Part shown: piece after piece, positions 28,657 to 36,723 of the stretch | Position numbering within the stretch: the first letter of the stretch is position 1 | How the letters are laid out: each line of letters starts with the position of its first letter | NCBI RefSeq assembly: GCF_017356035.1 | Contig: NZ_JAFIQX010000011.1 | Span: 62,001-126,000, forward strand | DNA length: 64,000 nt | Origin: Longitalea luteola | GTDB taxonomy: Bacteria; Bacteroidota; Bacteroidia; Chitinophagales; Chitinophagaceae | Direction: 5' to 3' | The notes under the pieces: model-generated | The model's input: the letters and a program-made list of their open reading frames with translations, nothing else | What the model was told of the DNA's origin: nothing | Databases searched by the model: none | Program-made: the position numbers and the translations under genes

Positions 28657-28664
28657 CAAACATA
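28657..28664 (-). promoter_or_regulatory. Probable -7 box (TATGTTTG) of the ABC operon
   Basis: On the minus strand the bases read TATGTTTG, an exact TAnnTTTG match, placed directly upstream of the palindromic operator. The -33 region has no clear TTTG. Confidence 0.6.
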
Positions 28665-28869
28665 AGCGCTTTTTTTGGATTTAGCCATACGTTTGGTAAA
28701 TAAATGTGATGAGCGGAAGGCGATCAGGGTCAGCCGAACACAGCGTTAATCAAGTCTTACACACCTAAGTGCTGCCATTCAGCCGATTATTTATTTAAGT
28801 TTCTAAACATATTGGATTAATTCTATAGAATATTTATTTTGTAGCAGCATTAATAAAACAAACATTCGA

Positions 28870-29568
28870 GTGAAACAACATTTAGTTTTTGGCTTTCTTA
28901 TAATATTTATTAATAACGCCTTTGCTCAAACTTCCGCTATTACCAGTGATATCGTTTCACCAAAAGAACTGGCCACCCTGCTTACTGACAGTATAAAAAA
29001 AGAAATGAAGATCAATTTGCCTGTCTATAGGGTCTACCGTTATGTCGACAAATCCGGCACACATTATTGTATACTAACAGAAAGCTCAGATGTAATAAAA
29101 GATAATGACACCCTGCATCAGACAATAAAGGCGGTAAACCTGGTACAAAAAGATGGGAATCTGAGTAAGGCCTGGGAGATGAATGACAATATTATCAAAT
29201 CGGAACAGGAAGAGAACTCTATCTGGTTCTGGACAAAATACATGGAATTCAGGGACTATAACGAAGACAGTTTGATTGACCCCTTCCTCATTTATGGCAC
29301 TTCAGGCTATGATGGCACCAGCAATGGCCGCATTAAGATCCTGATCTATTACAAAGGACAGAAAGTTGCTATCAGGCATCAGAACGGGGTGCTTGACTTT
29401 GAAAGGGAAACGCAGGTAGACCAGGCATTTTATAATTTACCCTTATCGCTGCAATCGGCTGTTCAGAAGAAGATGGAACTAATGACAAAAAATAACGTGG
29501 CTATTTTTCCCGCCGGCTGGCAGACAGCTATGAAAAATAGAAAGCTTGTGTTTAATGAGCGGAAATGA
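28870..29568 (+). CDS. Secreted protein, possibly M949_RS01915 family
   Basis: 232 residues with a GTG start at 28870 and a signal peptide (MKQHLVFGFLIIFINNAFAQ). The body has ENSIWFWTKYMEFRDYNEDS, then DPFLIYGTSGYDGTSNGRIK, and AIRHQNGVLDFERETQVDQ. From memory these resemble a Bacteroidota family linked by mutant work in Riemerella to surface polysaccharide (M949_RS01915), but I cannot confirm the match. It is preceded by an AT-rich region shared with the ABC operon promoter. Function is otherwise unknown. Confidence 0.75.
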   Translation: MKQHLVFGFLIIFINNAFAQTSAITSDIVSPKELATLLTDSIKKEMKINLPVYRVYRYVDKSGTHYCILTESSDVIKDNDTLHQTIKAVNLVQKDGNLSKAWEMNDNIIKSEQEENSIWFWTKYMEFRDYNEDSLIDPFLIYGTSGYDGTSNGRIKILIYYKGQKVAIRHQNGVLDFERETQVDQAFYNLPLSLQSAVQKKMELMTKNNVAIFPAGWQTAMKNRKLVFNERK

Positions 29569-29962
29569 TCAGCGCAGCTAGATCCCGATATTGAAAAAAA
29601 TAACTCAGTTCCAGCTTTTTACATAACAATTATCTAACATATACACTTCTCCCCTTTACCATGTAAACGCTTTTCCCGTAAATTGCGCGCCAAATGTTCT
29701 AATCAGGTTTTAACTGGTTCTGTGAATTAACCGTCCATGCATCCGATTTTTCTTCATAACTAATTGATTGAAAATGTGAAGCATGGTAAACAAACCAAGT
29801 CCCCAATGTACCGATGTACCTGGTGGCATTATTAAAAAATAACCGATGAAACGTCAATAGTGCAATTTTCATTTTGAATTGTAATGAAATGAAAATTCTG
29901 CTATGGTCAGCCTGCCTGGCGGCAGGCAGGTTCCATCTGGCCAAAAGAAATATAAATATCAG
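29569..29962. other. Intergenic region before the malic enzyme gene, with a palindrome
   Basis: AT-rich spacer. CCTGCCTGGCGGCAGGCAGG at 29911-29930 is a near-perfect palindrome, also seen as GCCTGCCGGCAGGC at 53323-53336. No convincing small gene; a minus-strand frame across 29699-29944 has no family features. Confidence 0.5.
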
Positions 29963-32281
29963 ATGAAAAAAGAACTGCGCAAGGAATCCGCATTAGAGTA
30001 CCATGCCAAGGGCCGTCCTGGCAAAATTGAAGTGATCCCAACAAAGGAAGCAAAAACCCAACGCGATCTTTCCCTTGCTTACTCACCTGGAGTGGCAGAA
30101 CCCTGTAAAGAAATTCACACCAATCCGGAAGCTGTTTATAAATATACCGCCAAAGGGAACCTCGTTGCTGTGATCAGTAACGGTACTGCCGTATTGGGTT
30201 TGGGCGACATTGGCCCGGAAGCCGGCAAACCCGTTATGGAGGGGAAAGGCGTACTGTTCAAAATATTTGCCGACATCGATGTATTCGATATCGAGATCAA
30301 TGAAAAAGACCCCGAGAAATTCGTTCAGATCGTTAAAGCCCTGGAACCTACTTTCGGTGGCATTAACCTCGAAGATATCAAAGCGCCTGAATGCTTCTAC
30401 ATAGAACAGGAGCTGAAAAAGCAAATGAAAATTCCGGTGATGCACGACGATCAGCACGGTACTGCCATCATCAGCGCAGCCGCCCTGCTGAACGCCCTGG
30501 AATTACAAAAGAAAAAGATCGAGAAAGCAAAGTTTGTCGTAAATGGCGCCGGCGCCGCCGCTATTGCCTGTATTAAATTGTACGAGGCACTCGGCGCTGT
30601 ACGCGAAAACATCCTTGTATTCGACAGTAAAGGCCTGATCCACGAAAGTCGTACCGATCTTGACGAACTGAAAAAAGAATTCATTTCAAAAGGCAGGAAC
30701 GTTACGCTTGAGCAATCGCTCGAAGGCGCCGATGTATTTATCGGTCTCAGTAAAGGAAATGTTTTATCCCAGGAAATGGTAAAAAGCATGGCCAAAAACC
30801 CTATTGTACTGGCCATGGCCAATCCCGATCCTGAGATCACTTACGAAAATGCCCTGGCCGCCCGCAAAGACATTATTATGGGTACAGGCCGCAGCGACTA
30901 TCCTAATCAGGTGAACAATGTATTGGGTTTCCCCTTCATTTTCCGCGGCGCCCTGGATGTTCGCGCTACGCAGATCAATGAAGCCATGAAGCTGGCTGCC
31001 GTTAAAGCCCTGGCCGAACTGGCTAAAAGTCCCGTGCCCGATATCGTGAACATTGCCTACAACGAAAAGAACCTGTCGTTCGGACCAGCTTATATCATTC
31101 CCAAACCACTCGATCCCCGGTTATTGAGCACCGTTGCTCCGGCCGTTGCCAAAGCAGCCATCGAAAGCGGTGTGGCGCAAACCGAGATCACCGATTGGGA
31201 AACCTATTCCATTGAACTGGATAAACGCCTTGGCCTCGACAACCAACTGATGCGCGTTTTAGGAGCCAAAGCGCGCCGTAATCCCAAACGCCTGGTATTT
31301 GCTGAAGCCGACAACATTAAAATATTAAAAACAGCACAGATCGCTTCGGAAGAAAGGATCGCTTATCCCATTTTGTTAGGTGATGAGAAAACGATCAGGC
31401 AGATCGCTGCTGATAATAATATCGATATCGACGATATGCCCATCATTGACCCGCGCAATGATGAGTATGAAGAGAAGCGCGCACAATACGGAGAGATCTT
31501 CTTCAAAAAACGCCAGCGTAAAGGCGTGAACAAGTATGAGGCATGTAAAATGATGAAAGACCGGAACCATTTTGGTTGTATGATGGTAGAAATGGGAGAT
31601 GCCGATGCTTTGATCTCTGGTTTAACCCGCAACTATGCCGAAGCCATCCGCCCCGCCCTGCAGGTAATTGGGATGGAAGACGGCGTGAAGAAGATCGCCG
31701 GGATGTACATGCTGCTGACCAAAAAGGGGCCTCTGTTCCTGGCCGATACCACCGTGAACTTCAATCCCACCGCCGAAGAGCTGGCCGATATCACATTACT
31801 GGCTGCCAAAGAAGTGCGCAGCTTCAACCTGGTGCCTCGCATTGCCATGCTGAGTTATTCGAATTTCGGCAGCAGCGATTCACCCGAAGCCCGGCTGGTT
31901 GCCCAGGCAAAAGACATCGTTAAACAAAAAGACCCAACGATCATAATCGATGGCGAAATGCAACCGAATATCGCCTTTAACCAGGAGATCCTGCGCGATA
32001 ACTATCCGTTCAGCGAGCTGGTGGGTCAGGAAGTGAACACGCTCATTTTCCCGAACCTGGCTGCAGGTAATATTGCCTATAACCTGATGAAGGAAATTGG
32101 CGGCGCCGATGCAATTGGTCCAATCTTGTTAGGATTGAAAAAACCGGTGCACGTATTGCAATTGGGCAGTTCGGTGCGCAGCATTTACAATATGGCGCTG
32201 ATCGCCGTTATTGACGCTCAGTTAAAATGTAATAATGTAAACCAGGAAGCTGCGAAAAAGCCCTGGTGGAAGAAGAAATAG
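29963..32281 (+). CDS. maeB: NADP-dependent malic enzyme fused to a phosphotransacetylase-like domain
   Basis: 772 residues from ATG 29963 ([20 protein letters not shown]). The upstream frame extension reads through the palindrome and is unlikely to be translated. The N-terminal ~430 residues are malic enzyme: [70 protein letters not shown]. The C-terminal ~330 residues resemble phosphate acetyltransferase ([60 protein letters not shown]). It decarboxylates malate to pyruvate giving NADPH; the PTA-like domain in MaeB proteins is generally regulatory and binds acetyl-CoA. Length is typical for the MaeB type. Confidence 0.97.
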   Translation: MKKELRKESALEYHAKGRPGKIEVIPTKEAKTQRDLSLAYSPGVAEPCKEIHTNPEAVYKYTAKGNLVAVISNGTAVLGLGDIGPEAGKPVMEGKGVLFKIFADIDVFDIEINEKDPEKFVQIVKALEPTFGGINLEDIKAPECFYIEQELKKQMKIPVMHDDQHGTAIISAAALLNALELQKKKIEKAKFVVNGAGAAAIACIKLYEALGAVRENILVFDSKGLIHESRTDLDELKKEFISKGRNVTLEQSLEGADVFIGLSKGNVLSQEMVKSMAKNPIVLAMANPDPEITYENALAARKDIIMGTGRSDYPNQVNNVLGFPFIFRGALDVRATQINEAMKLAAVKALAELAKSPVPDIVNIAYNEKNLSFGPAYIIPKPLDPRLLSTVAPAVAKAAIESGVAQTEITDWETYSIELDKRLGLDNQLMRVLGAKARRNPKRLVFAEADNIKILKTAQIASEERIAYPILLGDEKTIRQIAADNNIDIDDMPIIDPRNDEYEEKRAQYGEIFFKKRQRKGVNKYEACKMMKDRNHFGCMMVEMGDADALISGLTRNYAEAIRPALQVIGMEDGVKKIAGMYMLLTKKGPLFLADTTVNFNPTAEELADITLLAAKEVRSFNLVPRIAMLSYSNFGSSDSPEARLVAQAKDIVKQKDPTIIIDGEMQPNIAFNQEILRDNYPFSELVGQEVNTLIFPNLAAGNIAYNLMKEIGGADAIGPILLGLKKPVHVLQLGSSVRSIYNMALIAVIDAQLKCNNVNQEAAKKPWWKKK

Positions 32282-32510
32282 TTACCAGTTGCCGGTTGGC
32301 CGGTCACCAGGAAATATAGTTTCAGGTTTGAGGTTACAGGTTTCAAGTTACAGGGTACAGGTTTCAAGTTACAGGGTACAGGGTACATTGACTCCGGATT
32401 CCCGTGCAACCTGCAACTTGTAACCTGTAACGCTTTATTTAGTCCGGGAAAAACCGGCGACTGGTAACGGCAACAAGCAACAGGTAACAGGTAACTGGTA
32501 ACCGGTAACC
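32281..32510. repeat. Nested inverted arrays of two repeat families
   Basis: An outer pair (gttaccagttgccggttggc at 32281-32300; ggtaactggtaaccggtaac near 32490-32509) encloses an inner pair: direct copies of aggtttcaagttacagggta at 32338-32385 and reverse copies (gcaacctgcaacttgtaacc) near 32405-32424. The whole spacer could fold into one long branched hairpin between maeB and mlaE. Confidence 0.7.
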
Positions 32511-32564
32511 GCTACTTTGCGTTTTAAAGGTTTAGCCGTACTTTTACACTATTGCTTATCAATC

Positions 32565-33305
32565 ATGACTTTATTTAAAGAGTTTGGCCGTTACCTGTTG
32601 ATGATTAAAGGAATGTTTTCGAAACCGGAAAACTGGAAAATGTATTGGAAAGAGCTGATGCACCAATGCAACGAGATCGGTATCGGCTCCTTAGGCATAG
32701 TAGTCATCATTTCCTTCTTTATGGGTGCGGTTTCTGCCCTGCAAACAGCCTATCAGCTCGTTAGCCCGGTCATTCCCATGAGCACCGTTGCCCAAATTGT
32801 GCGGGATACGGTTATTCTGGAATTTGCCCCTACGCTGGTATGCATCGTACTCGCCGGTGTGGTAGGCAGCAAAATTGCCAGTGAACTGGGTAACATGCGG
32901 GTAAGCGAACAAATAGATGCCCTTGAAATCATGGGCATCAACACCAAAGCTTACCTGGTATTACCCAAGATTCTGGCATCGCTTATCATGATCCCGCTGC
33001 TGGTTGTTATTTCGGCGGCGTTGGGCATCGTGGGCGGACAATTAGCTGCTACTTCGGCGGGCATCCTCTCGGCAAACCAGTATGAAACAGGTTTGCTGTC
33101 GAATTTTCAACAGTACAACGTATTTTTCGCCCTGGTAAAAGCATATACTTTTTCATTCTTAATTTCAAGTATACCAGCTTATTACGGTTATCACGTGCAG
33201 GGCGGCGCCCTGGAGATAGGCCGGTCGAGCACCAAATCAGTGGTGGTAAGCTGTGTGAGCATCCTGTTTGCCGACTATGTGCTGGCCGCATTATTGTTGC
33301 AATAA
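32565..33305 (+). CDS. mlaE: MlaE-family lipid ABC transporter permease
   Basis: 246 residues from ATG 32565 (MTLFKEFGRYLLMIKGMFSK); the longer frame starts at a TTG inside likely promoter sequence. Five or so membrane segments, with family motifs FFMGAVSALQTAYQLV, LVCIVLAGVVGSKIASELG, MRVSEQIDALEIMGI and LPKILASLIMIPLLVV. MlaE is the inner-membrane core of a phospholipid transporter that keeps outer-membrane lipid asymmetry. The ATPase follows about 150 bases downstream; the MlaD substrate-binding protein is not in this interval. Confidence 0.95.
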   Translation: MTLFKEFGRYLLMIKGMFSKPENWKMYWKELMHQCNEIGIGSLGIVVIISFFMGAVSALQTAYQLVSPVIPMSTVAQIVRDTVILEFAPTLVCIVLAGVVGSKIASELGNMRVSEQIDALEIMGINTKAYLVLPKILASLIMIPLLVVISAALGIVGGQLAATSAGILSANQYETGLLSNFQQYNVFFALVKAYTFSFLISSIPAYYGYHVQGGALEIGRSSTKSVVVSCVSILFADYVLAALLLQ

Positions 33306-33453
33306 TGGCTAACCGGCAATGAACCGGCAGCGAAAACACCGGCAAAACGGTCAATAAGTAGAACTAAAACAACTTTAATAAGTTATAGCTGTTATTACTC
33401 CCGGGCCCGGCAATCGCCCATGAAAACGGATCCGTAGCATGAATTCATAAGCC

Positions 33454-34266
33454 ATGATCGAAGTAAAAAATATAAGAAAAGGATTTGGTGAGAAAACCGT
33501 ATTGAACGGTGTAACTGTTACTATGCAGCCAGGTAAATGTAATCTCATTATCGGCGCCAGCGGTAGCGGCAAAACGGTTTTTATGAAATGCATGGTAGGC
33601 TTGCTGATCCCCGACCAGGGCGAGATCTGCTACGATGATAAAGATTTCAATAAGCTGGGTGCAGAAGAAAAGAAAGAGATCCGCCAGCAGATCGGCATGC
33701 TGTTCCAGGGTTCCGCATTATTCGACAGCTTAACGGTTGAACAAAACATTATGTTCCCGTTGAACATGTTCACCCAGGACACTTATGGTCAGAAATTAAA
33801 AAGGGTGAATGAAGTGCTGGAACGGGTTAATCTGAAGGACGTGAATAAAAAGTACCCGGCCGAACTGAGCGGCGGGATGAAAAAAAGGGTGGGTATTGCC
33901 CGCGCCATTGTATTAAATCCTAAGTATCTTTTTGTGGATGAGCCTAACTCAGGCCTCGACCCGCAGACTTCGCTGGTTATTGATAAGCTGGTGAAAGAGA
34001 TCACTACAGAATATAACATTACCACGGTGGTGAACACCCATGATATGAACTCGGTGATGGAGATTGGTGACCACATCATTTTCATGTACCAGGGTAAAAA
34101 AGAATGGGAAGGCAGTAATAAGGAGATCATTTTTAACAAGAATGAACGCCTGAACGAATTCATTTTTGCCTCTGAATTCTTAAAAGACGCCAAGGATATG
34201 CGGATGCTGGAACAAACGGGCAAGATTTCTAACGACCGGGATATGGACAAATTAACGAAAGAATAA
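33454..34266 (+). CDS. mlaF: MlaF-family ABC transporter ATPase
   Basis: 270 residues. Walker A IIGASGSGKTVFMKCMVGL (about 31-49), signature ELSGGMKKRVGIARAI, Walker B YLFVDEPNSGLDPQTS, switch His in VVNTHDMNS. MlaF powers the MlaE permease. The C-terminal ~30 residues (ASEFLKDAKDMRMLEQ) are the extension common in Bacteroidota homologues. It is followed by a repeat-bearing spacer, not by mlaD, which is a common arrangement in the phylum. Confidence 0.94.
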   Translation: MIEVKNIRKGFGEKTVLNGVTVTMQPGKCNLIIGASGSGKTVFMKCMVGLLIPDQGEICYDDKDFNKLGAEEKKEIRQQIGMLFQGSALFDSLTVEQNIMFPLNMFTQDTYGQKLKRVNEVLERVNLKDVNKKYPAELSGGMKKRVGIARAIVLNPKYLFVDEPNSGLDPQTSLVIDKLVKEITTEYNITTVVNTHDMNSVMEIGDHIIFMYQGKKEWEGSNKEIIFNKNERLNEFIFASEFLKDAKDMRMLEQTGKISNDRDMDKLTKE

Positions 34267-34595
34267 TACCGCCATAGGGGATGTTTCGGGTTCCAGGTTA
34301 CAGGGGTACCAGTTACCGGTTGCCAGTTACCGGGACTTGAATTTCCATCCTTCTTCATGTAGACGGGATCTCCGAATTTTTCGTCTGGGATCTGGTAAGA
34401 GGTAACAGCACCATTCACGATTGCTACGCACAAGAGCTTCCCTTAGCCATTCAACACTAGTCACCCGCCTTCCGGCAACGTTACCGTAACTTTAATTGCC
34501 CCATTAGCACATCAGCACATTATCACATTGGCACATTGACCATTATCCCCTATTTTTGCACACCCGATAAATGTCGGGGAACAAAATTTCCGCTG
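34267..34595. other. Intergenic region mlaF-sucD with two repeat types
   Basis: Holds a copy of the ggttccaggttacagg / accagttaccggttgcc repeats at 34286-34333 and the ATTAGCACATCAGCACATT type at 34502-34540, the latter reaching into the sucD promoter. No gene seen. Confidence 0.6.
34528..34558 (+). promoter_or_regulatory. Promoter of sucD
   Basis: TTG at 34528-34530, a 20-base spacer, and TATTTTTG at 34551-34558 fit the Bacteroidota consensus. The TTG is contributed by a repeat word (cacattggcacattg). The leader to ATG 34596 is about 30 bases. Confidence 0.65.
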
Positions 34596-35468
34596 ATGAG
34601 TATTTTAGTAAACAAACAATCAAAGATCCTGGTGCAGGGCTTTACCGGTACAGAAGGAACCTTTCATGCTACACAAATGATAGAATATGGTACCAATGTA
34701 GTAGGTGGCGTTACACCAAACAAAGGAGGCACATTGCATTTGGACAGGCCGGTATTTAATACCGTAGCGGAAGCAGTTAAGGAAACCGGGGCCAATGTGT
34801 CTATCATATTTGTACCACCGGCTTTTGCATCCGACGCTATTATGGAGGCTGCGAATGCCGGCATTGAACTGGTAGTATGTATAACGGAAGGTATTCCCGT
34901 GCAGGATATGGTGAAAGCCAAATTATACCTGCAGGGCACTAAAACCCGCCTCATTGGGCCTAACTGTCCTGGTGTTATCACTGCCGGTGAATGCAAAGTG
35001 GGTATCATGCCCGGCTTCGTGTTCAAAAAAGGTAAAATTGGTATTGTATCTAAATCAGGTACACTTACCTATGAAGCTTCTGACCAGGTGGCTAAAGCCG
35101 GGTTGGGTGTTTCTACAGCTGTAGGTATCGGTGGCGACCCCATCATTGGCACCACTACCCGCGAAGCACTGGAAATGTTCATGAACGATCCTGAAACGGA
35201 AGGCGTGGTAATGATCGGTGAGATCGGTGGCGGTATGGAAGCGGAAGCAGCCCGCTGGTATAAAGAAAACGGTAAAAAACCTGTAGTTGGTTTCATTGCC
35301 GGCCAAACAGCTCCTCCCGGACGTCGTATGGGTCACGCGGGTGCTATCGTTGGTGGTGCAGAAGATACAGCAGCTGCCAAAATGAAGATCATGCAGGAAT
35401 GCGGCATCACCGTAGTATCAAGCCCTGCAGATATTGGCGTAACCATGGCCAAGATCATTAAGAAATAA
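34596..35468 (+). CDS. sucD: Succinate-CoA ligase, alpha subunit
   Basis: 290 residues from ATG 34596 ([18 protein letters not shown]); upstream frame extension covers the promoter. SucD with SucC makes ATP or GTP from succinyl-CoA in the TCA cycle. Seen: CoA-binding [59 protein letters not shown], and the phospho-histidine loop [13 protein letters not shown]. sucC is not adjacent, as is usual in Bacteroidota. A strong terminator follows. Confidence 0.98.
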   Translation: MSILVNKQSKILVQGFTGTEGTFHATQMIEYGTNVVGGVTPNKGGTLHLDRPVFNTVAEAVKETGANVSIIFVPPAFASDAIMEAANAGIELVVCITEGIPVQDMVKAKLYLQGTKTRLIGPNCPGVITAGECKVGIMPGFVFKKGKIGIVSKSGTLTYEASDQVAKAGLGVSTAVGIGGDPIIGTTTREALEMFMNDPETEGVVMIGEIGGGMEAEAARWYKENGKKPVVGFIAGQTAPPGRRMGHAGAIVGGAEDTAAAKMKIMQECGITVVSSPADIGVTMAKIIKK

Positions 35469-35491
35469 GCGTATTCGCTATTAAATAAAAG

Positions 35492-35549
35492 AACCTTGCA
35501 GAACTGCCGTGCTGGCATAGCCGGTTAGATTTGCAAGGTTTTTTATTTT
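35492..35549 (+). terminator. Terminator of sucD
   Basis: AACCTTGCA (35492-35500) pairs perfectly with TGCAAGGTT (35532-35540) with an inner GC-rich part, then a T-rich tail. Confidence 0.85.
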
Positions 35550-35553
35550 CATG

Positions 35554-35602
35554 AAGGTGTGCCACATTTGCTTTATAAGCGCAGGTAAAACGTGGCACAA
35601 CT
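35554..35602. repeat. AGGTGTGCCAC palindrome, copy 2
   Basis: AAGGTGTGCCAC (35554-35565) faces GTGGCACAACT (35592-35602), one mismatch in the outer stem. It lies right after the sucD terminator and just before the stop of the minus-strand DUF4476 gene at 35605, so it can terminate the latter. Its centre shares a GCGC core with copy 1. Confidence 0.75.
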
Positions 35603-35604
35603 CG

Positions 35605-36333
35605 TTATTTGTAGTTCCGTATATACTCCCCCAACTCTTCTTTGCTTTTACTGAATGTAAAAGCACTATACACAATGAAGTAATTTTTAGTGTCGGTTAT
35701 TTTGCCATACATATATTTAGCGATCTGAAGTTTGCTACTCTCGAAAGAGAACAGGGATATGATCTGTTTTGCCTGTGCCGACGTAAAATAATGCTGATCG
35801 ACACCTGATTTGGCAATGGCCATACGCGAATCGTCGAAACTTTCATGTTTAATAGTTTCAACAAATGCAGTGAAGGTAGCATCGTCTATCAGGCGCGGCG
35901 CGGTATTTGGTGCGGGATAGTCATTACGGGGATGGTCATTTACAGCAGCGTTGTTTTCATCATTGCGGTCATCCACATCATACCGGTTATCTGTGATCAA
36001 CTGCTCATCGATCAATGCCCTGCTGAACCGGTTAATGATAATATCAACGTAATATTTCGGCTTCACATATACGTTCTTGTTGTAAATCATGGTGCGCGGA
36101 CCAGGAAGTGTTTTTGGTTTTCTCGCATACACTTTTAACTGGTGGTAACCGGACGTAATATTACGCAGTACCAGCGTCGTGTTATTTACAGGGTATCGCC
36201 GGCCATCAACTTCAACAAGCACATCTGTGGGGCTTAGATTGGTAATGCTGATCATGCCGTCATTGGCGCCATCCCGTGCCATTGCCGAGAAGGCCAGCAG
36301 TGTAAGCAGGAATTGGAAACAGGTCTTTCTCAT
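35605..36333 (-). CDS. Secreted DUF4476 protein
   Basis: 242 residues. Signal peptide about 1-19 (MRKTCFQFLLTLLAFSAMA); a PEGA-like beta domain about 25-95 (ISITNLSPTDVLVEVDGRRY, LVLRNITSGYHQLKVYARK); an acidic Asn/Asp-rich linker; and a C-terminal DUF4476 domain about 150-240 (FVETIKHESFDDSRMAIAKS, FTSAQAKQIISLFSFESSKL). Family knowledge: DUF4476 proteins are exported and frequent in Bacteroidota, with unknown function. Monocistronic, convergent with sucD. Confidence 0.9.
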   Translation of the reverse strand: MRKTCFQFLLTLLAFSAMARDGANDGMISITNLSPTDVLVEVDGRRYPVNNTTLVLRNITSGYHQLKVYARKPKTLPGPRTMIYNKNVYVKPKYYVDIIINRFSRALIDEQLITDNRYDVDDRNDENNAAVNDHPRNDYPAPNTAPRLIDDATFTAFVETIKHESFDDSRMAIAKSGVDQHYFTSAQAKQIISLFSFESSKLQIAKYMYGKITDTKNYFIVYSAFTFSKSKEELGEYIRNYK

Positions 36334-36723
36334 ACTGGGTGTTTAAAGGGCTTCAGATTTGTAGAACGAAATTTGCGGTGTTTACGTTGCACAATCATAT
36401 GGATCAATGACTTATATTTAATATTACTATATATAACGGGTGTAACGGAGTAACCCCCATGCAATAACGAAGAAAAACCAACCGGCGCCCCGTTAAGAGA
36501 CTTTAACAAATAGCAGTATGTATTTTATTCGCAACTTGCATCGTTTTACAGAAGCCGGACGTCAGAGACCGGAAGCGGGGGGTTCGAAGCCGGAGATTCC
36601 GCATCAGATTTCAGACCTCAGACTTCAGACCTCAGACGTCAGACTTCTGACTTCAGACTTCTGACCTCAGACTTCTGACTTCTGACCCCGGTATTCAATA
36701 ACTTGTATAAAAAACTGGCCTAA
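36334..36723. other. Divergent intergenic region with a TCAGACTTC repeat array
   Basis: Between the DUF4476 and alpha-2-macroglobulin genes. It carries the array annotated at 36604-36687 and AT-rich promoter sequence on the left side. No gene seen. Confidence 0.5.
36604..36687. repeat. Degenerate TCAGACTTC/GTCAGAAG array
   Basis: About nine units of a 7-9 base word follow each other (cagatttcag, acctcagact, tcagacctca, gacgtcagac), then turn into ttctgacttcag words that are partly the reverse complement of the first half. Simple, degenerate and self-complementary. Not a CRISPR: no constant repeat and no unique spacers. Confidence 0.75.

Noticed and set aside
29699-29944. 81-residue minus-strand frame upstream of maeB
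   Set aside because: It runs across the palindrome and promoter region, has no family features and would overlap the maeB leader.
36604-36687. Possible CRISPR array
   Set aside because: Units are 7-9 bases and degenerate, with no fixed-length spacers, leader or cas genes nearby.
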